A DNA stretch of 64,000 bases from Corynebacterium sp. CNJ-954 (GTDB lineage: Bacteria; Actinomycetota; Actinomycetes; Mycobacteriales; Mycobacteriaceae), in the NCBI RefSeq assembly GCF_001942345.1, contig NZ_MKKI01000043.1, forward strand, positions 62,001 to 126,000, read 5' to 3'. The notes below the pieces were generated by a model, which saw only the letters and a program-made list of their open reading frames with translations, was not told where the DNA came from and ran no database searches. Of the stretch, positions 55,327-64,000 are shown in pieces; position 1 is the stretch's first letter, and each line of letters starts with the position of its first letter. The position numbers and the translations under genes are program-made.

Positions 55327-55954
55327 GCGCCCTGGTGACCGGGCCGGACGGGTTGGCACGCCCCGCATGGGCGGAGTCGTCCGACCTGCTGCGCGACTAC
55401 TACGACACCGAGTGGGGTGTACCGGTCACCGATGAACGTGGACTGTTTGAACGCATCAGCCTGGAGGCGTTCCAGTCCGGGTTGAGTTGGGCGACGATCC
55501 TGCGTAAACGTCCCGCCTTCCGCGCCGCCTTCGCCGGCTTCAACCCGGACGTGGTCGCCGGCTTTGGTGAGGCGGAGTACGACGCCTGATGCAGGACGCC
55601 GGGATCGTGCGCAACGCCCGCAAGATCCGGGCGACGATCACCAATGCGCGAGCCACCGTCGCCCTGCGGGGACGTTACGGCGCGGACACCGGGTTGGCCG
55701 AGTTCGTGTGGTCGTTCCGCCCGGAACGCACGCCACTCCCCGAGCGTATTGAGGACGTCCCGACCACCTCACCGGAGTCTGTCGCACTGTCGAAGGCGCT
55801 GAAGAAGGAGGGGTTCGTGTTCGTCGGCCCGACGACCATGTTCGCCCTGATGGAGGCCGCTGGGCTGGTCGACACCCACCTGACCGGCTCACACCGGCGC
55901 GGATGCTCCGGGCTGTGGGACGCCGACGGGAAAAGTACCGGAGATCCCTGGTAG
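55323..55954 (+). pseudogene. tag: 3-methyladenine DNA glycosylase I, one single-base frameshift
   Basis: About 210 residues when joined. The first frame reads DYYDTEWGVPV, SLEAFQSGLSWATIL (catalytic-Glu region) to FGEAEYD; the second resumes RLMQDAGIVRNARKIRATI and ends ESVALSKALKKEGFVFVGPT. One missing C near 55586 (GACC to GAC) restores DRLMQDAG. Compared with Escherichia Tag, zinc-binding Cys4 is Pro (RPAW), His17 is Tyr (DYYD) and Cys179 is Ser (HLTGS), so the zinc 'snap' is mostly gone; such variants are probably natural. It is coupled to alkB by ATGA overlap. Confidence 0.87.
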
Positions 55955-56000
55955 ACACGTGTACTATCGTCTGCAAAACAGGAAGGCAGGCGAAGACACG

Positions 56001-57020
56001 ATGACGAAAAGCATGACCCCCTTCGAGGCCCTCGAGATCGAGATGTGGAGCCTCCGCAACGCCCGGGAGCGCAACGCCACCGTCCCCGTCCTGCTCGACT
56101 TCGCTGTGCGCCAGCGCGAGCTGCCGTTGGCCGACGCCGTCGAGGCGACGATGCAGATCTTCCGCCGGTACCGGGCACGCTACCGTCACAACGCCCCCAC
56201 CACCGCGCGCACCGCCCGTCTCGTGCCGGAGATCGAGGCCTACTCCAACGGTTACCGCGCCGCCGACGGTGCCGCGCGTGTCTCACTGTCGGAAACCTAC
56301 GTGCTCGACATCGACCTCATCGCCGATATCGAGGACTCCGGCTACCGGCAGAACGAGACTCCGATGCTCGCCACGGAGGACGTCTGGCCCACCCTCGTCC
56401 ACCGTCTGCACAGCATCGGCATGGTCGTGGAGATGCAGGACGATCCGGCACAGGTCGAGCGCACCGGCCCCTTCACCCTCAACGTGCACACCGCACTGCC
56501 GGGCACCGTCCCGCCGGTGGACGTGGACACGTCCTCGGCGTGGTACGTGCTGCGTATCGCCCCGGAGCTCGGCGGCCCGGGCGCCGCCGAGGCCCTCGCG
56601 GTGATTGCGGAGGTGCTGGGCCACATCTTCCTGGCGCACGCCCCCCAGGTCTGGTCGGATCCCCGTACGTGGTCGGACAGCGCGATGCCATGGCCGCCAG
56701 ACATGCCCACCACGAGTCACTGGTGGCTGCCGTCCCGCCTGGTGGACCCGGACCTGCTGACCAGCCGTCACTTCACCGAAGTGCAGGCGCAGGAGGCGAT
56801 GACGGCGGGCATGGTGGCGTTCGCTCGGGCCGGCCTGATTCCCCACCTCCCGGATTCGGGCGCCCTGGGCGCGGTGGACCGGTTGCCGAAGGAGTTCCGG
56901 TGGCGTGCGGTGATGGACGCCGCCGCGGAGATCGAGGCGATGCTCACCGGAGCCATGCCGCAGCGCATGGTGTACCCGCCGGCGGACGACCGGCGGACCC
57001 GCGACCTGAATGAGCCGTAA
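56001..57020 (+). CDS. protein of unknown function
   Basis: A 339-residue soluble protein without recognisable motifs. It is rich in Ala and Pro and has short conserved-looking stretches: NARERNATVPVLLDFAVRQR, DIDLIADIEDSGYRQNETPM, SAWYVLRIAPELGGPGAAEA, and a Trp-rich patch (WPPDMPTTSHWWLPS). ATG 56001 is the likely start; an upstream GGAAGG is 14 bp away, so ATG 56013 is possible. It follows tag by 46 bp and may be in the same transcript. Confidence 0.65.
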   Translation: MTKSMTPFEALEIEMWSLRNARERNATVPVLLDFAVRQRELPLADAVEATMQIFRRYRARYRHNAPTTARTARLVPEIEAYSNGYRAADGAARVSLSETYVLDIDLIADIEDSGYRQNETPMLATEDVWPTLVHRLHSIGMVVEMQDDPAQVERTGPFTLNVHTALPGTVPPVDVDTSSAWYVLRIAPELGGPGAAEALAVIAEVLGHIFLAHAPQVWSDPRTWSDSAMPWPPDMPTTSHWWLPSRLVDPDLLTSRHFTEVQAQEAMTAGMVAFARAGLIPHLPDSGALGAVDRLPKEFRWRAVMDAAAEIEAMLTGAMPQRMVYPPADDRRTRDLNEP

Positions 57021-57043
57021 CTGTTCGGGAGGACTCCGGGCAC

Positions 57044-57119
57044 CTGGCAGAGGTAACGGCCCACTGGCAGAGCACCTGGTCGGATTCTGCCGCTAAACCG
57101 CCCGTTGCCTCTGCCAGTG
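57044..57119. repeat. competing inverted repeats upstream of rpsT
   Basis: CTGGCAGAGGTAACGG (57044-57059) pairs with CCGTTGCCTCTGCCAG (57102-57117) in 15 of 16 positions, the last being a G-U wobble. A second arm CACTGGCAGAG (57062-57072) pairs perfectly with CTCTGCCAGTG (57109-57119). Both use the same 3' arm, so only one stem can form at a time. The remaining gap (57120-57342) holds the likely rpsT promoter near TAGTGT (57190) and no other feature. Confidence 0.55.
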
Positions 57120-57342
57120 CGCCCGCAGGTCTGCCACCACCACAGCGACCGCCCTGATACGCCTGAATTTCTACCCTCCCCGCCGAACTGGTAGTGTTCG
57201 TCAGGTTGACCCGCGACCACTCGCGGCGTGTGCACCGCAACCGGCAGGACCTTGGGCCGGTTGTCAGAGACCGTGCGCACGGCTCACCCGGGTGGAAGTG
57301 GCGAACGATCACCGATTCACCGTTCAGAAAGAGGTAAGCCCC

Positions 57343-57609
57343 ATGGCTAACATCAAGCAGCAGAAGAAGCGCGTCCTCACCAACGAGGCCGCACGCAAGC
57401 GCAACCAGGCTGTCCGCTCCCGCCTGCGCACCGAGACCCGCAAGTTCGAGGCTGCCGTCGCCGCCGGCGACAAGGATGCCGCTACCGCACAGCTGCGCAT
57501 CACCAACCGCCTGTACGACAAGGCTGCCACCAAGGGTGTCATCCACAAGAACAACGCGGCCAACAAGAAGTCCGGCCTCGCTGCCCAGCTGAACAAGCTC
57601 GAGGGCTAA
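57343..57609 (+). CDS. rpsT: 30S ribosomal protein S20
   Basis: An 88-residue, strongly basic protein: [20 protein letters not shown], then [15 protein letters not shown], and the C-terminal [20 protein letters not shown]. It binds 16S rRNA in the small subunit. ATG 57343 follows AAAGAGG. It is a fixed landmark of actinobacterial genomes close to lepA. Confidence 0.97.
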   Translation: MANIKQQKKRVLTNEAARKRNQAVRSRLRTETRKFEAAVAAGDKDAATAQLRITNRLYDKAATKGVIHKNNAANKKSGLAAQLNKLEG

Positions 57610-57632
57610 TCCCGCCTTCTCCAGCGAGAACG

Positions 57633-57666
57633 ACCCCGCTCCCGGTTCACACCGGGTGCGGGGTTT
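57633..57666 (+). terminator. rpsT terminator
   Basis: ACCCCGC and CCCGG (57633-57645) pair with CCGGG and GCGGGGT (57652-57664), one T-T mismatch inside, 6-nt loop, followed by a short TT. It lies 24 bp after the rpsT stop. Confidence 0.8.
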
Positions 57667-57723
57667 CTGCTGTATTGGACCTTCCCTCGCCGAGGGGTGT
57701 GCTCCTGCTGTAGAGTCCCGGAC

Positions 57724-57780
57724 ATGTCGAGTCCCGAATCAGACAGGTCAGGGGCTGCCGTTCACACCGTCAGCCCCTGA
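57724..57780 (+). CDS. possible leader peptide of the efflux gene
   Basis: An 18-codon frame, MSSPESDRSGAAVHTVSP, whose stop codon is the last base of the hairpin at 57748-57780. TAGAGT (57711-57716) ends 7 nt before the ATG, a leaderless start. Upstream short peptides regulate cmlA/cmx-type exporters by ribosome stalling; whether this one does is inference. Confidence 0.4.
   Translation: MSSPESDRSGAAVHTVSP
57748..57780 (+). promoter_or_regulatory. hairpin in the efflux-gene leader
   Basis: TCAGGGGCTG (57748-57757) and CAGCCCCTGA (57771-57780), a perfect 10-bp stem with a 13-nt loop, 112 bp before the exporter ATG and coincident with the end of the leader frame. Confidence 0.5.
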
Positions 57781-57892
57781 ATCCACGATTTTCCGACCCC
57801 GCCACCAGGCGCGGGGCATTCCAGGTATGCCCAGGGTTGCTGACCGTAGTGACGAGAAAATCACCTGCTGATCTCTCACTTCGGAGTACTCG

Positions 57893-59056
57893 ATGCCTTT
57901 CGCTCTCTACATGCTTGCCCTGGCAGTTTTCGTCATGGGCACCTCAGAATTCATGCTTGCCGGGCTCATCCCGGACATCGCAACCGATCTCGACGTCACT
58001 GTCGGAACAGCCGGGTTACTGACCTCGGCCTTTGCCATAGGAATGCTCATCGGTGCGCCGGTAATGGCGGCCTTTTCCCGCCTCTGGCCAGCCCGACAGA
58101 CTCTCCTGACCTGTCTCTTCGCATTTGCTGTATGCCACATTGTCGGTGCAGTCACCACGTCATTTCCGGTCTTAACCGTCACGCGCGTCCTCAGCGCGTT
58201 TGCCAACGCCGGATTTCTCGCTGTGGCGCTCAGCGCAGCAACGGCACTCGTGCCAGCCGACCGCACGGGGCGTGCCGTGGCGATCCTCCTGTCGGGTTCA
58301 ACGATCGCCACAGTTGTCGGTGTTCCTGCTGGCGCCGTCCTCGGCGCTGAGCTGGGGTGGCGTTCCACATTCTGGGCGGTCAGCCTGCTGTGTATACCTG
58401 CCGTCATAGGCGTCATCCGAAGTACTGGCAGCGGGGCTACGGCAGGTTTCAGCCGAGGCCCGTTGCCTGACCTGCGCGGGGAACTCGCCACGTTGGCGTC
58501 GCCGCCGCTTCTCCTGACCATGACACTCGGCGCTCTGATCAACGCCGGCACCTTCGCTGCTTTCACGTTTCTCGCCCCAGTGGTGACCCGCACCGCTGGC
58601 TTAGGCGACGGCTGGGTGCCGGTAGCGTTGGCGCTGTTCGGTCTCGGGTCGTTCCTCGGTGTCACAGTTGCCGGTCGTATCGCAGACGCACAACCTGGTC
58701 TTGTCGTCGTGGTCGGAGGCCCACTGCTGCTCGCCGGATGGGGTTTGACTGCTCTCGCTGCACCGATTCCGGTCGTACTGCTTCCCATGGTGTTCGTCCA
58801 GGGGTTCTTGTCCTTTGGCGTGGGGAGCACACTGATCACCCGTGTGCTCCATGCTGCCTCGTCGGCACCGACCATGGGCGGGTCCTATGCGACAGCGGCA
58901 CTGAACGTCGGTGCCGCCGTCGGACCCTTCCTCGGCGCAGTGGCCTTCAACCTGAGTGCGGCTCCCCCTTCTCCGGTGTGGGTCGCGGCCGCATTGACCT
59001 TTATCGCACTTCTCGTCCTGGCCGTGTTCAGACGGGATCTGCCCGCGAGACCTTGA
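57893..59056 (+). CDS. cmx: Cmx/CmrA-type chloramphenicol efflux MFS transporter
   Basis: A 387-residue, 12-helix drug:H+ antiporter closely resembling the Cmx protein of Corynebacterium: MLALAVFVMGTSEFMLAGLI at the start, TRVLSAFANAGFLAVALSAA, LLSGSTIATVVGVPAGAVLG (motif C of 12-14-helix exporters) and QGFLSFGVGSTLITRVLHAA. It would export chloramphenicol, giving resistance; that is family knowledge, not shown here. CGGAG lies before the ATG. No insertion sequence is adjacent, so it may be a resident rather than recently acquired gene. Confidence 0.88.
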   Translation: MPFALYMLALAVFVMGTSEFMLAGLIPDIATDLDVTVGTAGLLTSAFAIGMLIGAPVMAAFSRLWPARQTLLTCLFAFAVCHIVGAVTTSFPVLTVTRVLSAFANAGFLAVALSAATALVPADRTGRAVAILLSGSTIATVVGVPAGAVLGAELGWRSTFWAVSLLCIPAVIGVIRSTGSGATAGFSRGPLPDLRGELATLASPPLLLTMTLGALINAGTFAAFTFLAPVVTRTAGLGDGWVPVALALFGLGSFLGVTVAGRIADAQPGLVVVVGGPLLLAGWGLTALAAPIPVVLLPMVFVQGFLSFGVGSTLITRVLHAASSAPTMGGSYATAALNVGAAVGPFLGAVAFNLSAAPPSPVWVAAALTFIALLVLAVFRRDLPARP

Positions 59057-59122
59057 ACTGCAACGTAGATTGAGCGAACACTCAGGGTTTTCATGTCCGA
59101 CCCGACCGCTACCCTGTAGGAC

Positions 59123-61896
59123 ATGCACATCACCTTCGGCTGGGGCTTCGACGGCGCCCGCTGGGTCGACCCCGCCACCACCACGTCGGGCAGTCTCGGA
59201 ACAGTGACGACCGGCCCGCACCAACTCACCGACATCCTCGCCACCCGGCTGGCGCTCTCCGCACCGGAATGCGACGCACCGATGCGTATCGCGGCCTACC
59301 GGTCCGTGCTCGGCCGGGTACTGGAGACCAGCGACCAACATGCCTGGCCAGTGGCGAGTTTCCGGGCCGACCCGTGGACCGTGGCGCGGGAGCTGTTGTC
59401 CTGGCGCGACAGACTGGTCAGTGCGGGTTGGGGCGGGACAGCCCCCACGGCTGACATGCCCCACCGCCTACGGGTGCTCAGCACTGTCGAGAAGAACCTG
59501 GACGGCGAGCCCGGCTGGTCACCGGGTCCTGCCGATGTTCTGCGCCAGGTCGATCTCACCCTCGCTCATCTCGTCGACTCGGGTGACTCCTGGCCGCTGG
59601 GGATCGACCGGATAGATCTCGACGGCCAGCTTGCCGACCTGTCTCCCGTCTGGACGCGGATCCTGGGAAGCCTGCGAAGCCTCGGCGTCGAGCTCCACGA
59701 GCTCCCGGCTCCGAAGCCCCTGGATGCACTCACACTGATCACCTCAGACACAGTGTGGGATGCAGCACCGGTTGCGGCCGGCCACCTCGCCGACCTTCGC
59801 GACACGTCCACCCGGCACACCGTTATCGCCGGTACCTCCACGTCCCTGCTGGACCGGGAACGCGTGCGCATCGGCCACCCGCCCCTCGGCGTCGCCAGCC
59901 GGCAGGCGTCCTCCTACTCCCAGGTGATCCCACTGTACCTGCGGGCCATGACCGCCCCGCACGACATCCACGCCCTGGTCGGTCTACTGAACACCAGTAT
60001 CACCGTCGACGAGAAGACCACGCCGCTCGTCCCCGGACCCCTGCGCAGCCGCCTGATCGGTGCCCTCAACGAGCAGCCCGGCGTCGGCGGCCCGGCCTGG
60101 GACGCTGCGGTGTCCGACGCTCTCGCTGCCAGCGCCGACCACCCCGGCACGGCCCAGAAGATCACCGACTTCGACACCCTCATCCGGCACCGTCCCCTCT
60201 CCGACGACAACGGGTTCGACACCGCCGACGTCGCCTTCCACCTGGAATGGCTGCAACGCCAGTTCACCTCGCAGGGCGTGGGCAGTCGGTCTCCTCCGAT
60301 GTCGGAAGCAGAATCGCCCCGCTGCGCGAACTGATCAGCCTCCTCGGCGAACGCATCTCCTCCCGTGAACTCGACCAGGTCATCGCCGAGTTCACCGGCA
60401 CCGGCGGCATCAGCGTCCAGGCCGGCGCCGATGACCTCGCCGACGTCGTCACCGATCCCGCGCACCTGGGTACCGGCAGTGCTCAAGTCGTCTGGTGGCT
60501 TCAGGTGGACGATGCAGCCGCGCCCCGCGACACGGTTCGCCCCGATGAACTCGAATGGTTGACAGCCAACGGCGTCGACCTGCCCGATCCCGAGGCCGAC
60601 GCCCGCCTCACGCTGGACTCCCAGCTCCGCGCTCTCCGCCGTCGCCGGAACGTCACCGCGCTGACCGTGGACACGATCAACGGGGAATCCGCCTCGCAGC
60701 ACCCCGCCCTGACCTTCCTCATCGACGACCTGCACCGGCAGGGCCGTGAGCCGGTCACTCTTTCCGGCGACCTCCCCGAGGAACACCGGAGCCTCCCCGT
60801 GCCAGTCAGCATCGACGTCCCGGACCCGGTCTCCCGCAGCCTGACCCCGGGAGAACACCTCCTGCCCACCCGCATCAGTTTCTCCCAGTGGGAGAAGCTC
60901 CTGGTGCACCCGCTGGAATGGTTGCTGGAACGTCGTCTCGGTATCCGGGCCGGCGGTCTCGCCACGATCCCGTCCGGTAACCAGATGGTCGGCACCTGGC
61001 TGCACACCGTCGTCGAGAACATCGTCAACCGGCACCTCGACGCCGATGCTGACACCGACGCTGACACCGACGGTGCGGTGACGATCCCCGCCGACCACGG
61101 CGAGATCGCTGCCGAACTCCGGCGACTGCTCCCCTGGTACGCCGCCGAGCTGCAGATGCCGGGACACAGTCGTGAACTCGGCACGACCCTCGCGCTGGCC
61201 GAACAGTCCATCGCCGGGCTGTTCACCACCCTCGCCGACGCCGGAATCCGCATCCGCGCCGTCGAAGCCTCCTTCACCACCACCCTCACGGGAAGTCACG
61301 GTGCCGGGGGCGACCTCGAACTCGGCGGTCTGCGGGACATGGACGTGATCATGGCGGACGGAACACCCGGCGTGATCGACCTGAAATACACCTTCGCCAG
61401 GAAGAAGTACCGGGACGCCGTGCAGGACGGTACCGCACTCCAGCTCGCGGTGTACGCCGCCTCCGTCGCCGACGAGTACTCCCTGCACCATCTGGCCGAT
61501 GTCCCCGTCGCCTACTTCAACCTGCGCGACAACCAGCTCGACACCACCGACGAACGCTTCGGGGCACCCGAGACGCTCTCCGTCGACCCTTCCGAGACCG
61601 GCGCCTCCGACACCGATGAGCTCTGGAACCGCGCGGTCACCGGGCTCAACCACATCCTCGACGACCTCCGTACCGGGCGCGTCACCGACCTCGGCAACCT
61701 GGTCATCCAGGAGGACTGGCAGGCATGGGAGAAGCCGAAGAAGGGCACCTCACCAGCTTCCCCCTATGACGAGGACACCACGACGCGCTACACCGACGAT
61801 CTCCGTGAGGCGCGCACCACCGGATTCTTCCCGGAGAAGAACGCCATCTACACCGACTACCCGCTGATCACCGGCGCCCAGGGGGACTTCTCATGA
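59123..61896 (+). pseudogene. AddB-like PD-(D/E)XK nuclease subunit, one single-base frameshift
   Basis: About 924 residues when joined. The N-terminal half (MHITFGWGFDGARWVDPATT to WLQRQFTSQGVG) is an inactive-helicase-like part without a Walker A. The frame breaks near 60285; the next frame continues SVSSDVGSRIAPLRELISLL. The C-terminus holds the nuclease: an Asp in LRDMDVIMADG and the GVIDLKY (D-x-K) motif, then RKKYRDAVQDGTALQLAVYA. AddB's iron-sulfur cysteines are absent. TACCCT ends 7 nt before the ATG, a leaderless start; the end overlaps the helicase start (ATGA). Confidence 0.82.
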
Positions 61897-64000
61897 CGAC
61901 GTGGACGATCATCAAAGCCTCCGCCGGCTCCGGGAAAACCTACCGGCTCACCGAACTGCTCACCGAGCGGCTCCGCCGGGTCGACGCCGACGGCAACCAC
62001 CCCTACCGTCCCTCGCAGATCATCGCCACGACCTTCACGCGAGCCGCCGCCGCAGAGCTCAAGGAACGCATCCGCGGTACCCTCGTCGAGGACGGGCTAC
62101 TCGAGCAGGCAGCCGCCCTGCCCACCTCGCTGATCGGCACCGTGAACTCGGTGACCGGTCGGATCCTCACCGATTTCGCGATGGACGCCGGACGCTCCCC
62201 CGAACTCTCCGTCCTCACCGAGCAGTCGCAGAAGGACGCCTTCCGTCTGGCCACCGACCGCATCATCGCCGACGCGGAGACCACCCACCGGGACCTCCTC
62301 GCCCGGACCGGTTACGACGATGACAGCGACGGCAGCTACTTCAGTTCCGGCATCAACTGGGCGAAGACGGTGCACACCGTCACCGAGCAGGCCCGCGCCA
62401 ACGACATCGACGCCGACCAGCTCACCGGATTCGCCGACACCAGTATCCGGGAGCTTCACGTCGCACTCGACAGTGCGGTCAACGCCGACAATGGCTCTGG
62501 TGCCGCGGAGGACCAGAACCCCGTCGACACCCGGGCGTTGCTGGCCGGTGCCGCCCAACGGATCCCGGACCAGCTGCGCGCCGACATCGAGGCCGGTCTG
62601 ATCGCGAAACGATCGGCCGGCAGCCTGCAGAGCAGGTTCGCCGATCTCGACCGTTTCGCCCGCCGCGTCCGGCGCGAACGGCACAGCATCCCGTGGAAGG
62701 ACTGGCTGCGCACCGCCGAGGGCAAGGTCCCCGGCGTCGACAGCCCGACCAAGCCGATCAAGGAAGCCTACGGCAGCATCGTCAGCACCGATGACATCGC
62801 CGCCGACCCGGATCTGCGGTCGGACCTGGACGCCCTCATCCGTCTCGTCTTCGACACCGCCGCCGCCTGCCTGGAGGCTTATGCGGACTACAAGAACGCC
62901 CTCGGGCTCATCGACTTCACCGACCAGGAGCAGCTCACCCTCCGGCTGCTCCGCGGCGAAGGCGTCGACCCCGCCACCACCGACGCCTTGCGCACCACAC
63001 TCGCCGACCGCTACCGCATCCTGGTCGTCGACGAGTTCCAGGACACCAGCCCCCTGCAGCTCGCACTGTTCACCGAACTGGCCGGACTCGTCGACGAGGT
63101 CATCTGGGTCGGCGACCCCAAACAGTCCATCTACGGGTTCCGCGGCTCCGACCCGGCCCTCATGGACGCCGCGGTGGAGACGATCACCGACCCCGACGGG
63201 GTGAACGGCACCTCGGAAACCCTGTCACACTCCTGGCGTACCCACGCCGCTCCGCTGGGGCTGTCGAACCGACTGTTCAGTCACCTGTTCCCTGACCAGA
63301 ACGTGACCCTCACCGTGCCCGACCACCTGGCAGAAGAACGTTCCGGGGGAGCCACCGTCCTGTGGACGCCCACCGAGGGGGCACGGAAGAACAAGGACAC
63401 CTGGTACGCACGGATCGCCTCGGGACTCCTCGCCCTTGAACGGTCCGAGGGTGTCCCCGACAAGGGCCGGGCGGTTCTGGTGCGCAACAACACCCACGCC
63501 GCGGAACTACGCGCAGAACTTCGTCGACGAGGCATCCCCTGCAGCGGTGGTGGGACACCACTGTCACAGACCCGGGAAGGCCAACTCGTCCGCGCCGCGA
63601 TCGCCTGGCTGCTGGATGACCGCGACACCCAGGCCCTCATCGAGTTGATCACCTTCCTCAGCGAACATCCCGCCCACACCTCCTGGTTCGACACCCTCAC
63701 CGCGCTCACGACCCGCGAGGAGCGGTGGGAGGTCCTCGGCACGTGGTCGCAGGACGAGTCGCTAGCGCCCCTGCGGCAGTTGCGGCCCGTGCTCTCTGAG
63801 ATCCCGGTCTCCGACACCGTCAGCGCGGTGATCGACGCACTCGACCTGCGCCGACGCATCGCGACGTGGACGGACCCGACCGAACGTACCGGCGCTGTGC
63901 TGGGCCTGTTGCGAACAGTGGAGGACTACGTCTCCGAAGCGGACTCCAACAGACAACCCTCCACCCCGGCCGGGTTCCTCGACCACCTCGCCTCCGAGGA
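61893..64000 (+). CDS. UvrD-type (AddA-like) superfamily 1 helicase, cut by the window edge
   Basis: Open for 702 codons to the end of the window. Walker A ASAGSGKT (residues 9-16), motif Ia ATTFTRAAAAELKERI, motif II VVDEFQDTSPLQ (DEFQDT at 380-385) and motif III WVGDPKQSIYGFRGSDP are all present, as in RecB/AddA helicases. It overlaps the nuclease gene by 4 bp, so the two encode one complex that unwinds and degrades DNA ends, in repair or against foreign DNA. Whether AddA's own C-terminal nuclease exists lies beyond the edge. Confidence 0.93.
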   Translation, partial: MTTWTIIKASAGSGKTYRLTELLTERLRRVDADGNHPYRPSQIIATTFTRAAAAELKERIRGTLVEDGLLEQAAALPTSLIGTVNSVTGRILTDFAMDAGRSPELSVLTEQSQKDAFRLATDRIIADAETTHRDLLARTGYDDDSDGSYFSSGINWAKTVHTVTEQARANDIDADQLTGFADTSIRELHVALDSAVNADNGSGAAEDQNPVDTRALLAGAAQRIPDQLRADIEAGLIAKRSAGSLQSRFADLDRFARRVRRERHSIPWKDWLRTAEGKVPGVDSPTKPIKEAYGSIVSTDDIAADPDLRSDLDALIRLVFDTAAACLEAYADYKNALGLIDFTDQEQLTLRLLRGEGVDPATTDALRTTLADRYRILVVDEFQDTSPLQLALFTELAGLVDEVIWVGDPKQSIYGFRGSDPALMDAAVETITDPDGVNGTSETLSHSWRTHAAPLGLSNRLFSHLFPDQNVTLTVPDHLAEERSGGATVLWTPTEGARKNKDTWYARIASGLLALERSEGVPDKGRAVLVRNNTHAAELRAELRRRGIPCSGGGTPLSQTREGQLVRAAIAWLLDDRDTQALIELITFLSEHPAHTSWFDTLTALTTREERWEVLGTWSQDESLAPLRQLRPVLSEIPVSDTVSAVIDALDLRRRIATWTDPTERTGAVLGLLRTVEDYVSEADSNRQPSTPAGFLDHLASE

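Noticed and set aside
54022..55368. A 448-codon frame antisense to the PemK-like and alkB genes
   Set aside because: It covers two well-supported plus-strand genes and has no recognisable domain.
57850..57892. Pairing of the leader hairpin with the exporter's ribosome-binding site
   Set aside because: No complement of the CGGAG region was found in the hairpin arms, so direct sequestration is not supported.
59914..61653. A 579-codon open frame antisense to the AddB-like gene
   Set aside because: Low-complexity Gly/Val-rich translation typical of the complement of a GC-rich gene; the plus strand carries the nuclease motif.
1..64000. CRISPR arrays, tRNA or rRNA genes, prophage structural genes
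   Set aside because: No regularly spaced repeats, cloverleaf candidates, ribosomal RNA signatures or phage head/tail proteins were seen.

Overview
The window is high-GC DNA from an actinobacterium, most likely a Corynebacterium or close relative. This rests on three things seen here: lepA, a PemK/MazF-like gene and rpsT lie in the order known from Corynebacteriales; a Cmx-type chloramphenicol exporter is present; and many genes look leaderless, with a -10 hexamer 6-8 nt before the start codon. The species cannot be named from the sequence.

Layout. 0-9.5 kb is an aromatic-acid block: homogentisate dioxygenase, an unassigned gene, fumarylacetoacetase, both subunits of a 3-oxoacid CoA-transferase and an alpha/beta hydrolase on the minus strand, with two MarR regulators and a GntP-type permease on the plus strand. 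Together these would take homogentisate to fumarate and acetoacetyl-CoA; no maleylacetoacetate isomerase is recognisable. 9.5-17.8 kb holds a self-sufficient P450 (P450 plus phthalate-dioxygenase-type reductase in one chain) and a minus-strand operon of an NTF2-like protein, two SDRs, a flavoprotein dehydrogenase and an MHS-family transporter, facing an IclR regulator; it looks like catabolism of an unknown cyclic compound. 17.9-26.2 kb holds a LysR gene and a five-gene acyl-CoA operon (tandem-domain CoA-transferase, enoyl-CoA hydratase, thiolase-like protein, two acyl-CoA dehydrogenases).

26.4-34.7 kb is a complete biotin-independent malonate decarboxylase locus (mdcA, B, C-D fusion, E, G, H) with a madL/madM transporter and a LysR regulator. 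34.9-40.7 kb carries an unknown gene, a GntR regulator and an operon of full-length transketolase with an ascorbate-class PTS (EIIA, EIIB, EIIC). 40.8-43.5 kb is accessory: a small toxin/antitoxin pair and two unrecognised genes. 43.5-47.4 kb has an acyl-CoA ligase, a TetR regulator and an AidB-like acyl-CoA dehydrogenase.

47.5-50.9 kb is an island: a decayed ISL3 insertion sequence with recognisable ends, and an AT-rich AAA_13-type ATPase gene starting 8 bp after the lepA stop codon. 50.9-57.7 kb is core genome (lepA, PemK/MazF-like, alkB, tag, rpsT). A chloramphenicol-exporter homologue with a possible leader peptide follows. The window ends in an AddAB-like nuclease/helicase pair whose helicase gene runs off the edge.

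Eight otherwise well-conserved genes are each broken by one single-base indel. That many in 64 kb points to indel errors in the assembly as much as to real decay, so these 'pseudogenes' should be read as probably one intact gene each until the reads are checked.
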